64,000 nt of DNA from Acephala macrosclerotiorum. Lineage: Eukaryota > Ascomycota > Leotiomycetes > Helotiales > Mollisiaceae. The notes under the pieces are model-generated. The model worked only from the letters and a program-made list of their open reading frames with translations, did no database searches and was not told the origin of the DNA. Positions 32,133 through 42,784 of this stretch are shown here, one piece after another. Position numbers and translations under genes: made by a program. The DNA lies in the NCBI GenBank assembly GCA_014904845.1, contig MU119237.1, positions 186,001-250,000 on the forward strand. Direction: 5' to 3'. The stretch's first letter is position 1. The number at the start of each line of letters is the position of its first letter.

Positions 32133-34105
32133 ATCAAAGTGACAGCCTTCTCCACCTTAATTATCGCCGCAGTGGCATGCGCACCCCCTGTTCAGGGGAT
32201 GCACAGTCTCTGTTAACAAAGGCCTCATCCAAAACATTCACAGTGACCTCCCCGTCTTTAAACCCGGCCCTGCTATCACACTCCCCCCAACACTCCTTCA
32301 GTCGACATTGAAAAGTGTTTCGCCTGGTTCCCAGCTTCAGTCTGCTGCCTCCGGTATCATCGCACAAAATGGCTCTCAACTTGTAGGTTATATCAGCCCA
32401 AGTACTGGAGCAACCAACTTTTTCGCGTAATACGACACTCTCACTCCTGCGACCACGATCAACACTGCAGCAAGCGCAGCCGTCTCCGCCAATGCAGAAC
32501 TCTTTCCCCAGGATGACACCCCAGCCACATCGACATGAGGACCGACCCATGATAGTAACTCATTATAACAATTCTTCCTCCAACGCCAACTCAACCGACC
32601 CCATACCTCTCCTCAGCCACATTTTCGCACAGCGCGCCGTCGATGTCGGAAATGGAATTACACTGCCCGTGCGGGGTCCTGGGAGCAAGACTGTCTTCAG
32701 CTATGGGTCTGATAGAACCCTGAAATCCCTAACCTATGCTTGAGCACCAGCCAAGAAAGATTACAGTCTTCCCCACAAAGGTCGCTGATATTCATAACAC
32801 CATTGTTGCTCAGCTTCAGCCTCTAGCTGCTATTGCACCATACACCGTCAACACCGCCGATGCATGATACTACTCCAGAGATAAATACCTTCAGCCAGTC
32901 TTCTACCTCACGGCGTCCAGAGACGCAAACAAGACTTTGCCAGCTGGTACCGTTGAAGCCCTGTCAAGGTCTCAGGATATGTCCCCATTGGTGCTAAAGC
33001 AGTTGAGACCATGCCTGATCTCACTAAACCTGGAGATGCGACCCCCCTCCTCCTGTGAGAGAAGGGAAGAAAAGGATGGTGGCCACAGCTCTTGGATATC
33101 CCAAGAGAGCGGCTTTGCCCCAGATCTACGTTGCAAAATACGTGGTTCGAAATGTGCGTAATCATCCCGAACTTTGCCCTCGAGATCATAGGGCAGATAC
33201 CAAAAATTCCCAAATTCCTCTGCCTCACACCTCCCTATTCGCTCTTCCTGACTAACGATCACTAGTGTGATCAAAATTACTCGACCTACTCGAGTAGCTA
33301 TTCGAGTAGGGTGATTAAAGTAGAGTAGATTTCGAGTAGGATGATTTTTACTTGAGCAGAGTTTGAGTAGGGGGGTCTACTCTACTCTACTCTACTCATT
33401 TTTCACACTGACGATCACCCAGGACGACGCAGGACGGACCGCCAGCGCCAACAACCTCTGGACATCCCTCAATACCTGGAACGGGAAATTCGCTCAATTC
33501 ATCAACTGGCAATATTACTTCGCCTACCCATACCTCTTCACTACCAGCAAGCAAACATGCATCAACTCCGCACATGTGTCTTTGACCGAAGTTCACGGGA
33601 GCTGGGATCTCTTCACTACTTACCAGAACTGGGGAGATGTCGTTTATCTCGGTCAGATCGCTGCTGGTGGGTATGGCGGCGGCGCGATGGGAAAGCTCGC
33701 ATACTGGATAATCCACGCCTGCGAAGCCATCCCCTCCGTAATCGATTACCCCTCCAGCCCCTCTACATCATACAACATCTGGTGGCACAGTTTCGGCGGC
33801 CTTCGCGCTGTCGTCGGCTACAGAACCAAAATGTACATCAACGACGGTATCACCACCAACTTCGCTTCTTGGATTGGTTAAGGCGTCCCTGTCGTTTCTG
33901 CTTGAGTGCTGTTCATGAAGATAATCATTGGTATGGAAGTAGTAGTCCGTATGTTCAGACTTATTATGATGCGAATAAGGGGATCAATGAACCGTATGGG
34001 AGGGCGAGTACGGTGTATGTTTGTGGGCATGCGGGGCATTTGGTGTGGAATGTGGCGAATTTGGGGAGGGCGACTTGTTTGCAGGAGACGCATTATCAGA
34101 ATTGA
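32133..34105 (+). pseudogene. Secreted DUF6345-like protein gene, heavily decayed and split by a MITE
   Basis: A signal-peptide-like start KVTAFSTLIIAAVACA follows ATC at 32133, where ATG may have been lost. Downstream pieces are in shifting frames: PGSQLQSAASGIIAQNGSQL, VGYISPSTGATNFFA followed by a stop, then YDTLTPATTINTAASAAV. After the insertion the best-preserved part (33420-33881) contains VHGSWDLFTTYQNWGDVVYL, GGYGGGAMGKLAYWIIHACE and YNIWWHSFGGLRAVVGYRTK, which I know as the core of DUF6345 proteins. It ends WIG, then TAA, and after another stop and a frameshift the C-terminus EPYGRASTVYVCGHAGHLVW is recognisable to 34105. Family name by memory. The gene is certainly dead: several stops, frameshifts and an inserted element. 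Confidence 0.75.
33263..33410. mobile_element. hAT-like MITE, 148 bp, with 8-bp target-site duplication
   Basis: The element begins TAGTGTGATCAAAATTACTC and ends (reverse complement) CAGTGTGAAAAATGAGTAGA, giving a short terminal inverted repeat [T/C]AGTGTGA. It is flanked by a perfect 8-bp direct duplication ACGATCAC (33255-33262 and 33411-33418). An 8-bp duplication with [C/T]AGTG termini is the signature of hAT-superfamily elements. The interior is built from variants of CTACTCGAGTAG, ending in a (TCTAC)n run, so it is partly palindromic and could fold. It has no coding capacity. It interrupts the DUF6345-like gene, and that gene resumes directly after the duplicated target. Confidence 0.85.
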
Positions 34106-35342
34106 GGTGGGATGAGGTTCTCCTGATTGAAGAGGGGCAGATGGAACTATGTGTGGTGCATGGGATTTATGATGGATTGTCTGCTTTTGTTTTAAATCAG
34201 CTTCAGTCAAGTCTTTGCAGTACTAAAAGTAATGTCTGTACCAGACCTCTCTCCACCTCCTTCCCATCGTTCGCTTGCCTCTCAGCCAAAAATCCTCCCC
34301 ACCATATCAAAAACCCCCTCCATATCCACATCCCCATACACCTCCCTGCAATAATAAAACCAAACATCTCTATGATCCACCTTAACTACCATCATCACCA
34401 ACAATCCAATCAACACATGACATAGAATAAACCTATGATTACTGAAATATTCTCGTCGTTTGTAGATGAAGATGAAGAAGAGGAACTAGATGGAGCTAAA
34501 AAAAAAAAAAAAAAGGAGTTTGAGAGTGGTGGTGAGGAGGAAGAGGAAGGTAGTTAGGATGAATGTTGTTTGGAGGGGGTAGTGGCAGGTGAGGGGTGCT
34601 TGGAAGGAGGTTGGGGGGCCGGTGAGGATGCTGGCTAGGATGGTGGTTAGGATGTTGGCTATGATTGTTGGGAGGGGCATTGTGGGGGTTTGAGTGGGTG
34701 GGACTCGAGGTGAGTGGGGTCGATTGATGAGAGCTTCCGAAGACGTTGGAGGGCTGCGGACTCCCTGCAGCACGAGCAATTTCTCGTTCCGGGGTGGATT
34801 ACTACCCTTCAGTTGATTGATTTACAATGGATGAGAGAGTCGCAGTAGATATGCAAAGCTGCGAATGAGTAAAAGAAATAATGAGATGTGTTAAGGTTCT
34901 TTGCCTTTTTATATGCGCGAGACATTCGCTTTCAAGTTTGTCATGCTGTGGCGCTTTGAGCAAGCAGTGCGAGATAGAACAACAAAGAAGCCCGGAGAGA
35001 CAGAAAGTATCACCTCTTGATCGAGCTTGAAGAAATGTTTCTCGTGAAAGGAGATGTTGGGTTGAGGAAGCTGTAGAGATGGGACAAATTGGTGTGATGA
35101 ATGACTTATGAGCCATGGGACTTTCTCTCCATCCTTCAAGATTTTCTCCAAACCCTTTCGCTTGAATGGGTCCTTGTTTCCCTCTGAATAAACTCACAGA
35201 ATACACGATCCCAAGTAGTGGTCATTGTTTGATAGATTTTGCGAAGACCAGAAATGCGGGGTAAAAAACAACCCCGCGTCTGTATCCATCCCTAACTTGT
35301 ATCGACGCCCGACGCAATTTCAGACCAATTTTCGTCCTGGTT
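34106..35342. other. Spacer with a poly-A run and a doubtful small hydrophobic frame
   Basis: A 17-base A run lies at 34498-34514. On the minus strand MPLPTIIANILTTILASILT begins at 34680 and stays hydrophobic to 34486, where the run encodes Phe residues. It may be a 64-aa membrane peptide, but low complexity makes chance likely. The frame 34802-35206 is not recognisable. Confidence 0.3.
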
Positions 35343-35813
35343 TTAGACATCTTCAACATCGGGACGCTCCTCTTTCGCACTACTACTAATAGGCACATCT
35401 CCCATATCCAACATCTCAGTCATCACTGGCCCCGCTGCCCTCCTTCTCTCCTCAACTTTCAATTGCTTATCAACCACCTTCTGCAACTCCGCCTTCGCAT
35501 TCCTATCCCTCGCCAGCTCTGCTCTCCGAATCGAATACTCTTTAATCTTTCCTGGTCGAGTCCGAGTGTATTTCCAACAAGGCTTGACCAATTTCTCGAA
35601 ACTGATTTTACCAACGAGGTACAGAAACCAGCAAATTATGATGACTGGTGATACAATGTACAGAGGGGAAAGGAAGAAGCCTTTCCACGTGGGGCCAGAG
35701 AAGACCCAGACTCCGAACCAGAATACGATGAATGGGCTGAGGACGATGACTACTACTATGCCGGTGTCACGGGCGCTGCTGGTGGATGAAGTTGCGGCTG
35801 TTGTGTTGGACAT
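35343..35813 (-). CDS. Small two-TM membrane protein, 156 aa
   Basis: From ATG 35813 (MSNTTAATSSTSSARDTG) the chain has a Ser/Thr-rich N-terminus, two hydrophobic segments (IVVVIVLSPFIVFWFGVWVF, about residues 19-38, and PLYIVSPVIIICWFLYLVG, about residues 50-68), and then a basic, helical C-terminus (RPGKIKEYSIRRAELARDRN to VEERRRAA) that looks like a coiled coil, with an acidic end. I chose this ATG over the frame's first one (35981) because the extra 56 residues look like leader. Function unknown. Next to a second small membrane protein on the same strand. Confidence 0.6.
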   Translation of the reverse strand: MSNTTAATSSTSSARDTGIVVVIVLSPFIVFWFGVWVFSGPTWKGFFLSPLYIVSPVIIICWFLYLVGKISFEKLVKPCWKYTRTRPGKIKEYSIRRAELARDRNAKAELQKVVDKQLKVEERRRAAGPVMTEMLDMGDVPISSSAKEERPDVEDV

Positions 35814-36212
35814 TTTGGTGTGTGATAATTTCGGAAAGGATATTTGTGAAAATCGGTAGCCCTCGTGATGATGAAGTTTGGCAAGACATGAAAGTAAGGT
35901 GAAGGCTGATTGAAAATGTTTTGAGATCCGGCTGTCGTAAACGCCAGATCGTGGTGTGGCTGTGCATCCGACGACTTGCATAAAACGTGGTGCTCTTCAC
36001 CGACAGCCTCGTTTCCCAGATGCGTCTTTCTGATCGAGTCTTGCTTGAAAGTTTCCTGAAATTATTGGATTCTGGATCAATGTGATCAAGGACGAGGGAG
36101 ATATCGTTCTTCCCAACAGCATGGCTCAACTCTCCCCTACTTCGTTGCTCAAACCTCTCGCTTCCCAACCCGACCGAATCCAAAGCCAGAATTTCAGTTT
36201 GACCGAGACGGA

Positions 36213-36719
36213 TCAATTCGAGCCTCCACGAATGGTGTTCTCGGATTCAGTCCGTACTTCTTCCTCCACCTTCCGAGAGACTTGCAGCCCTTCTTCCATT
36301 TCACTGTGCTTTTGACCGCGCATATGCATGCGCCCACCGCGCGCAATCATTGGGGACAAACTTCTAGCTCCAAACCAATTGAAAAGTCCATGCAACAACC
36401 ATCGCACTCCCACAACCGTTACAGTGAAGGTTCTGATGATGAATTCCTTGAGATGTGTCCATCCAAACTTCGTGAAAGCCCATTTCTGGTCGTAAGGGTC
36501 ACCTCCAAGGTCTTCGACGGACCATGAGATGAAATCCGCGCCCAGAATTGCCAAGACGATAATTCGAAGCACGATCATGAAAACGATAACAAGACAAGGA
36601 CAAGAGACATATCGGGGGCATTGCTCTGGATGTCTATTGATGTAATCGAATGTAAGCATGCCCATGGACAGACTGAAAATGATGGGGACGATGATGCCTG
36701 CAATTGAAGCAAGATGCAT
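36213..36719 (-). CDS. Small membrane protein with about three TM segments, 168 aa
   Basis: MHLASIAGIIVPIIFSLSMG is a hydrophobic first segment (possibly a signal anchor), followed by CLVIVFMIVLRIIVLAILGA (about residues 42-61) and TFTVTVVGVRWLLHGLFNWF (about residues 98-117). The C-terminal 45 residues are polar and charged. It has the same general build as the neighbouring 156-aa protein (TM segments, then a charged tail), but I see no clear sequence identity between them. Function unknown. Single exon, no lesion. Confidence 0.55.
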   Translation of the reverse strand: MHLASIAGIIVPIIFSLSMGMLTFDYINRHPEQCPRYVSCPCLVIVFMIVLRIIVLAILGADFISWSVEDLGGDPYDQKWAFTKFGWTHLKEFIIRTFTVTVVGVRWLLHGLFNWFGARSLSPMIARGGRMHMRGQKHSEMEEGLQVSRKVEEEVRTESENTIRGGSN

Positions 36720-37891
36720 GATTTCGGTGTCGATACAGATATCAAGAAACTAATAAAGTGCGATTGTTGATGCTGGATAATGGAAACTTGAGGTCGCGCT
36801 GCTATACTCAGAAAACAACAGAAAAGTTCAAGCATGAAGTCAGTGAAGAGCTTGGACAATGTAAAATGGCGGACTTGACTTTTTGAAGTCGCTGGTCCGA
36901 ACAGAAACATTTCAACACAGGGGAGAAAGAGGGTCCTGGCTAGAGTAAATACTTGGAAATTCTGGAGGTAGGCTATGTGAGATTGTCTCAACGCTAGTCA
37001 GGCATGCACACATAGCCTCGTAGGTGGAACGTCGTGACTTGAGGTTCGACTACGAGCCTCGTCATGTATTGCTATACATTCCACCTGTTTCGGGGACCCT
37101 GTTCAAAAGCGAATGAGAATGTCCAACGGCATGCAGGTTATGAAATATTGATCTGTGACGTCTTGAATCTTGAACGGGCGCGGGATGGTGGTAGAAGAGG
37201 AAGAAATCTGCAATGTCAACCAATCCACCAGGCCATGAGAGTAAGAAGTTGTTCACACATTAAAGAAGCGGAAGACTGAAAATCAATGTTTTGATGATGA
37301 CTGAAGAGAGTCGCTCATTTCACAAAATTTTGATTCAGGGGAAGAGCACGTAAGCAGATAAGTGGATCTGGCTGCAGTCCAAATTAGGGAAGGCGCCTTT
37401 CACTTCAACTTTCCTTCTCAACTTCTTCCCTCCTTCACTTCCTCTTCTCAATTTCTTCACGAATTCATCTTCCTATTTATAACGGAGCCACTACCGAGGA
37501 TTTAAAACAGTTGAACATCTGCGGCGTACCAAAATACCTCTTCTCGACTATTCAAGAGTTCCGTGCTCCGGAGAGGCAGCAGCCATCACTACTACGTTGC
37601 GATTGCCCAATATTCTCGTTTGATTTTATGTAGGATATTTCAATTTCCCTCAGCTAACCAAGTTCACAGGTTTTATCCTTTTGCAGAATTCATACCTGAT
37701 CTGCCTGTTTTATCCATACTTTCGAACGACTTCTCTCAAGTCTGGGCGCTGGACATTATACTCACGATATTCTTTATCGGAGTAGCATCCTCTGGAATTT
37801 TCAGATGAAAATCCCGTGGAGTGTTCCATAATCGAAATCAATGCTCGGGCAAAGCAACTCTACTACTTTGACCACTCACTCTTACTTAAAT
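36720..37891. other. Spacer, no gene supported
   Basis: Pyrimidine-rich near 37400-37480, probably promoter or leader of whatever starts to the right. Short frames only. Confidence 0.35.
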
Positions 37892-38570
37892 ATGACGTCA
37901 ACGAACAGGATCTCCGACTGGCCTACTGAAACCCTTCTACGTACCTTGACACTAGATCCAGCTCGACGACCAATGAACGCGCCCTTTAAGAGGAACCATA
38001 AAGTTAATAACCAAGCAGAAGATGAGATGTTGCGAATGGGAATGGCTCATGCTCTGCAGACTCACGACAATGCACCCAGCTTCGGACATATCTGTCGCGA
38101 CAAAATCCTCCACCCACTCAAGCTTCAGTCTCAATGCGACGACAAGGTTGAACTGGATTCTACATCTTGTGTCCTGCGTTCACGTTTCCTGACAAAGTTC
38201 TCATGGCGACAAGAGCTTTCGGCTTTGATACCAGAAGACTCCACTTCGCTTTCCAGGGCTATTGCTCCACCTGTCTGGCCTGCGTAAGTGTTTCCTGATC
38301 TCCGATATCTCAGATTACTGTACCGGCAGTGGCACGATTGCAGATCGTTCAAATGACATCTTCCACAGTCGCTGCTTTTCTTACTCGGCAATATATTCAG
38401 CCTTTCTTGCATTTTCCGCCCCTTTCCGCCCCACTCGGCATGCAATGATGACCGCCCGGAGCGGGACCGAAGTGCTTGGCCATCGCGCAACTTCAGTCAC
38501 GCAGGCTGAAGATCCCGGAGATCTCGGCACGCTTAGCACAATGCTTTTATGCACGGACAAGACGGCCTGA
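37892..38570 (+). CDS. Doubtful two-exon gene, 210 aa, unrecognised
   Basis: Frame MTSTNRISDWPTETLLRTLT runs to a consensus 5' splice site GCGTAAGT at 38282-38289. A 46-nt intron (38284-38329, ending GGCAG) rejoins in phase a second frame open for 80 codons to 38570. The agreement of donor, acceptor, length and phase is the only support. Composition is unremarkable and no domain is seen. An upstream in-frame ATG at 37841 would add 17 residues. Confidence 0.3.
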
Positions 38571-39795
38571 CTAGATTCCCACAGGGATTGTCTCGGACTC
38601 GCGAGTGGGAAATCTGTCAATCTGTCAGGGGTTGCGGGGTGAGAGAGACGTCACGCTGCCGTGGCTTCAGTGGCTAAGGCGCATACGAGGCGCATGCAGA
38701 TCTCGAGGACCCTGAATTTGCTTGGTGGGCGAATTATCGATTTTTGATCTACAACCAGGTCGAGGAAAATAGGGGTACGACAAAGCTTAAAGTTGAATAA
38801 TTGCTTTTGTGTTTGGTTAGATCGTTGATGGAAGGCTGTGCGATAAAAAGGAGACGAAGCTTGAAGCATTTGACAGCAATAACATTGCTACTATCACTCG
38901 GGTCCAGGGACCAACTTCTCCGCAAACAACTGCAGATTTGGTAAGGCGGCAATTGTGACCCCACGGAGGTTCATCTGTAGTTTTCTTCTGACAGCCCCTC
39001 GAAACATGATACCGAAGGAGGTTAGAGATGCGACTACGACCAGGGGCCCTGCACCACTTGTTTCGTTTTGCCCAGGATGTTTTCGCCCGATCTCACAAGT
39101 CACAGATTTCGCAAGCTTTACTCTTTAGGAAGTTCTGCACACAACGATGAACGATGTCGATATTGAAGATCAGAAATTTTGATCGACGTTGAGTGCCGGG
39201 ACCGCGATCTGCAAAGGTATGTCTGCCTTGATTGCAATTAGCACACCGGCCGTCATTTAGCGCAGCTGTCAATCGTACTCAACCTGCAGGTCCAATCGGA
39301 TTCTGCAGGATACGACGTGAAAATTCGTATTCTACTGCAGCGACCGTTTCCGCATTGGCTCTATTCGTTGACATTCGATGAAGCTGACCTCAGCTCAACT
39401 CCACACACGTCCAGTGCGAGCAGACAACCTCGTTCAAGTTCCACAGCCCGGCCGTCTTGCAATCTCGAAGTCGTGCCCTACCTTCCCAAACTCAGGCCTC
39501 AGTCCCAATCAGATTCGGACCCGTTAAACCCCCCCCCTATCAAACCCCTCATCGTCCCGTGCCCCTCATCTCGATTCGACTCGCACCTGCGGCGCACCCT
39601 CAGCTATCCGCGCAACGGCGCCACCCTTCTTTACCTATTTTGCACAAGTGCCAGCTCGAGATTTGAGTTCGTCCCTCGGTTCAACAGACTTGGCGCCTGT
39701 CAAACACAACTCTAAATCAAATGCCGGCCGTCAATCACGCACTAAGCTCAACTAAGGATGTTCGGCGAATGAAAGGCGCTCGGATGAGACGGAAC
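38571..39795. other. Spacer, no gene supported
   Basis: The frame 39317-39715 on the plus strand is open but Ser/Pro-rich and unrecognisable. No repeats. Confidence 0.35.
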
Positions 39796-40443
39796 CTAGC
39801 CTCGTTTTAAGGGCTTGAGAGACGTCAGATTGAACGTGGCCATTCTTAAGGTCTTGTCCACCTCTAGCAGGAAAACTAGAGCCACAGCACGAGGCATTCG
39901 CATGTCACAATCTTGACACTTGCGAGGCGTCGGCTTGGCATGCCGAGCATCGTCAGAAACAGGCACCATACGAGGCTGAAAGCGTTGACAAATCTCTCTC
40001 CCTTGTGTGGGGGGCCCACTTGCGAGTGGGTATGTATTGTTGAAAGCAAGAGCGTCACATCGCGCCTCTTTGCTCGCCGTGTTTGCATATCTTGATGCCC
40101 AGAACATACTGACAGCCGAGAAAAGCTCCGGCTTCGAAACAGTTTTGTTTTTCCATACGAGAACACGTTCGGACATTAAGGAAACGTCCGAGACAAGTGA
40201 AATGTGCACTGACTCAAACGGCTCTGTTCCTGCTCTGCCCTCGCAGATCGCTGCGATTTCCAGAAACGGTAGCGTTACTGAGATGCTCGCTGACTTATAG
40301 TTGATTCGTACTTGGCAGTGGCGTCCCCCAAGTTTCTCAGCTTTCAAGAGTTGGAGGGGTTCGAGTTTGAAGTGAACTCTTGCACTTTCATGCAAGTTCG
40401 GGCTGGACGCCGTTTTTGGAAGTTTCGCCGCTGTCAATATCAT
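39796..40443 (-). CDS. Unassigned open frame, 215 aa
   Basis: Long for a chance frame in this region and starts with ATG (MILTAAKLPKTASSPNLHES). I see no domain, signal peptide, TM segment or intron logic. It is as likely to be fortuitous as real; listed only for its length. Confidence 0.2.
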   Translation of the reverse strand: MILTAAKLPKTASSPNLHESARVHFKLEPLQLLKAEKLGGRHCQVRINYKSASISVTLPFLEIAAICEGRAGTEPFESVHISLVSDVSLMSERVLVWKNKTVSKPELFSAVSMFWASRYANTASKEARCDALAFNNTYPLASGPPTQGREICQRFQPRMVPVSDDARHAKPTPRKCQDCDMRMPRAVALVFLLEVDKTLRMATFNLTSLKPLKRG

Positions 40444-41288
40444 GTCAACTCAAGACGAGGGTTCAGAGACGGGAAACCGGGGCACGGTCCCGTTCACGTA
40501 GGGTGTAGTCTTCCGAAGAAACAAGGCGGACCATGAGAGAAAACTTTAACTTATGGTAGTCTTGCGAGGTCTTGGCTTGACATGACTTTGGACTTGCCAT
40601 GCCATCCCGTGTCTTGGCATGTGCTTCCCTTGTTCGAACTTCGATCCCTTTCTCGAAACTTGAAAGATTCATGAATTGAGCTAAGGTTGTGAGCTTGCGA
40701 GTCATCAACCAATGGCAAGCAAACTCTGCTTAAGAAAGCTGGACTAGGTTTGGGATCTGCTAGGTGTGGCTTGATTTGGTGCGGTTCACGAATTGGTTTG
40801 CAAACGGTTTGAATAAGCTTGGCTTGGTACATTTGTGTTTTACAAAGTATCTTGATAGGCATGAATAATTTTATGCTAGCTAGTTACATACGCCCAAATC
40901 CGAGGCTTCGTGGGCGAGGGATACGTCAGCAGATTGCTTGACAGTTCTGGCTCTTGCCCCGAGTTCCTCCTAACTCCGAGTGCTGATGCTGATCTTGAGC
41001 TGGCTGTACAGGTGCCAATCGGACTTGGAAGTTCTGTTTCCCTTCCGTACCGGTGTTCTGGACTTGTTGCCACCTATGTCCCTACCTCTTGGATAGACTC
41101 GTGCCTCTGGCAGGTTCGTGCTGCTGTGAAGAATAAGGTCCTTGGCATTACCAGCCCTCCATTGACCTCTGTGTCGTCTGAGTGCCCATCTTCCTCGCCC
41201 AGTCGACCATCCGCCTTGCTAGATGTTGCTCATCAAAAATGATCCTCAGATCTGTCGTGAAAATGCTCGGAACCCAATCTCGTTTCCT
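40444..41288. other. Spacer, 3' flank of the homeodomain gene
   Basis: No gene supported; the plus-strand frame 40910-41242 is unrecognisable. Confidence 0.4.
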
Positions 41289-42784
41289 TCATATGCTGTC
41301 CCTTTTCCTCGAATCTAGTGCTCGCCGTGACAAGTAATCATCATCGTAACCACTTCCCTCTCCATCACTATTCTTCTCCCTATCATCTCCAAAATCACTC
41401 GTGCTTTCTCCTTGGAGTGCTCCTTCTGCTCCTCTTGCTGATCTTGCGTCCGTTTCGGCTCTTGCGCTGTTGATCATTGCGGGCAGTTGGCGTCTGCGGG
41501 CGTTGATGAACCAGTTGGATATTTGGTCTGTTTTTGATTAGCAAGAGCTGGAGGTATTGAAGCGGGGGGAATGGCGTACTCATTTGAAGATTTGTCTGCC
41601 TCATCAAGTCCTGCTTCTCGTCTTCCGTGGGATAGGGATGCTGAAGGTGTTGAATGAACCATGCTCTCAACTTGTCCGTTGTTTCTTTTGGAAGGTTGCC
41701 TCTTCGTTTCCTTTGCTTGGCGTCGTTGAGCCCTTCGTTGTCCATGCCTCCGTAAGAGTAACCGCTTCCTGGGTAGGGATGGTGATTAGCGGAGAATGGG
41801 GAGCGCTCGTGTGTCATTGAGTAGGGAGAGGGTCCTGAGTAAGATTGGTTGCGAGGTGGTTGGTATCCATAGGAGAAAGTGGGGTGAGGATGGGCGGACA
41901 TTGGAGTTAGAGGTGTGAAAGCTGATATTGAGATTTGTGGGTATGTCTGCGCCCCTGATCTTGAAGAATCGAGGGCGTATTCGTTGAAGTTGCTTCGACC
42001 TCGAGGACTTGATGTCTCGAGAGCCAAGGCTGGAATCCTTGGAAGTGTCCTCCAATTTGTTCTTGTGGAGGTTGGTGGGTCGAAAGATTGGATCGAAGTT
42101 CCAGGTCCAGAGTATGGGCTGCTTCTATTTGAATCTGTGCGAGAGTCGGGTGGATATCCAGGTGCTCGTCGTGCAGCAGAAGTTGGCGAAAGTGGCCGCG
42201 CTGCAACTCTCGGAGGACTTCTGTACGGGCGTGGAACGCTCCGATCTCTTGAATCGTCATAGTCATCGTCCGTAGACAGCCTCCTTCGCTTGTGCATCAA
42301 CGGCGATTGCAGAAAATCTGAAGGAGTCCTCCGTGCGCCAGGTCCAGAGGTAGGGGAGTAGGGATCAGTGCTGCATTCTGGTTCCGGTCGTCCTGGCTGC
42401 GTGGCTCGGAACTCTGGAATGATCTTGAAGACAAGTAAGTCATTGAAGCTGCAGAGAAGGGGCGGACTCAAGAGGTACCTGTCTTAGTGAGGGGAGCTCC
42501 TCCCGCTCTGTAGATCTAGGTCTGGAAGGGAGCTCTAATGTTCGCCTGTCCCAAGGCATGTTTTCTCCAATGTCTCTTGGAGAAGGAAGCATATTAGGAG
42601 CTCTCATCGTGAGTGTCGACATAGTTGTAGACTCTTGCCTTGGTTCGTTCACTGGCGGTTGACTCGAATATGTAGAACGGGGCAATTCCATTCCACGAGG
42701 GGAGACTGGATGTGATTTCGAGCCGAAGGTATACTGGGTACCAGTGGGATATCCAGAGTCTGCATTGTCCTTGTTAGCAGACAT
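41289..42784 (-). CDS. TALE-class homeodomain transcription factor, 462 aa
   Basis: Three exons: 42784-42479, 42423-41580 and 41527-41289. Introns are 55 nt (GTACCT ... TTCAAG) and 52 nt (GTACGC ... AAACAG), phases 0 and 1. Residues 1-280 are disordered, rich in Ser/Pro/Arg/Tyr. The homeodomain (about residues 325-390) starts KQRKRRGNLPKETTDKLRAW, continues QHPYPTEDEKQDLMRQTNLQ and, across the second intron, NQISNWFINARRRQLPAM. The three extra residues in the first loop (PYP) and Ile in WFINARRR define the TALE class. An acidic tail (DFGDDREKNSDGEGSGYDDD) and RKRDSI end the protein. A nuclear DNA-binding regulator; fungal TALE factors act in development and fruiting, and the targets here are unknown. 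More than 8 kb upstream is free of genes. Confidence 0.9.

Noticed and set aside
34498..34514. Poly-A run as tail of a retro-inserted copy
   Set aside because: No target-site duplication or processed-gene sequence next to it.
38655..38720. tRNA-like A-box (GTGGCTAAGGCG)
   Set aside because: No B-box, no acceptor-stem pairing and no cloverleaf can be drawn.
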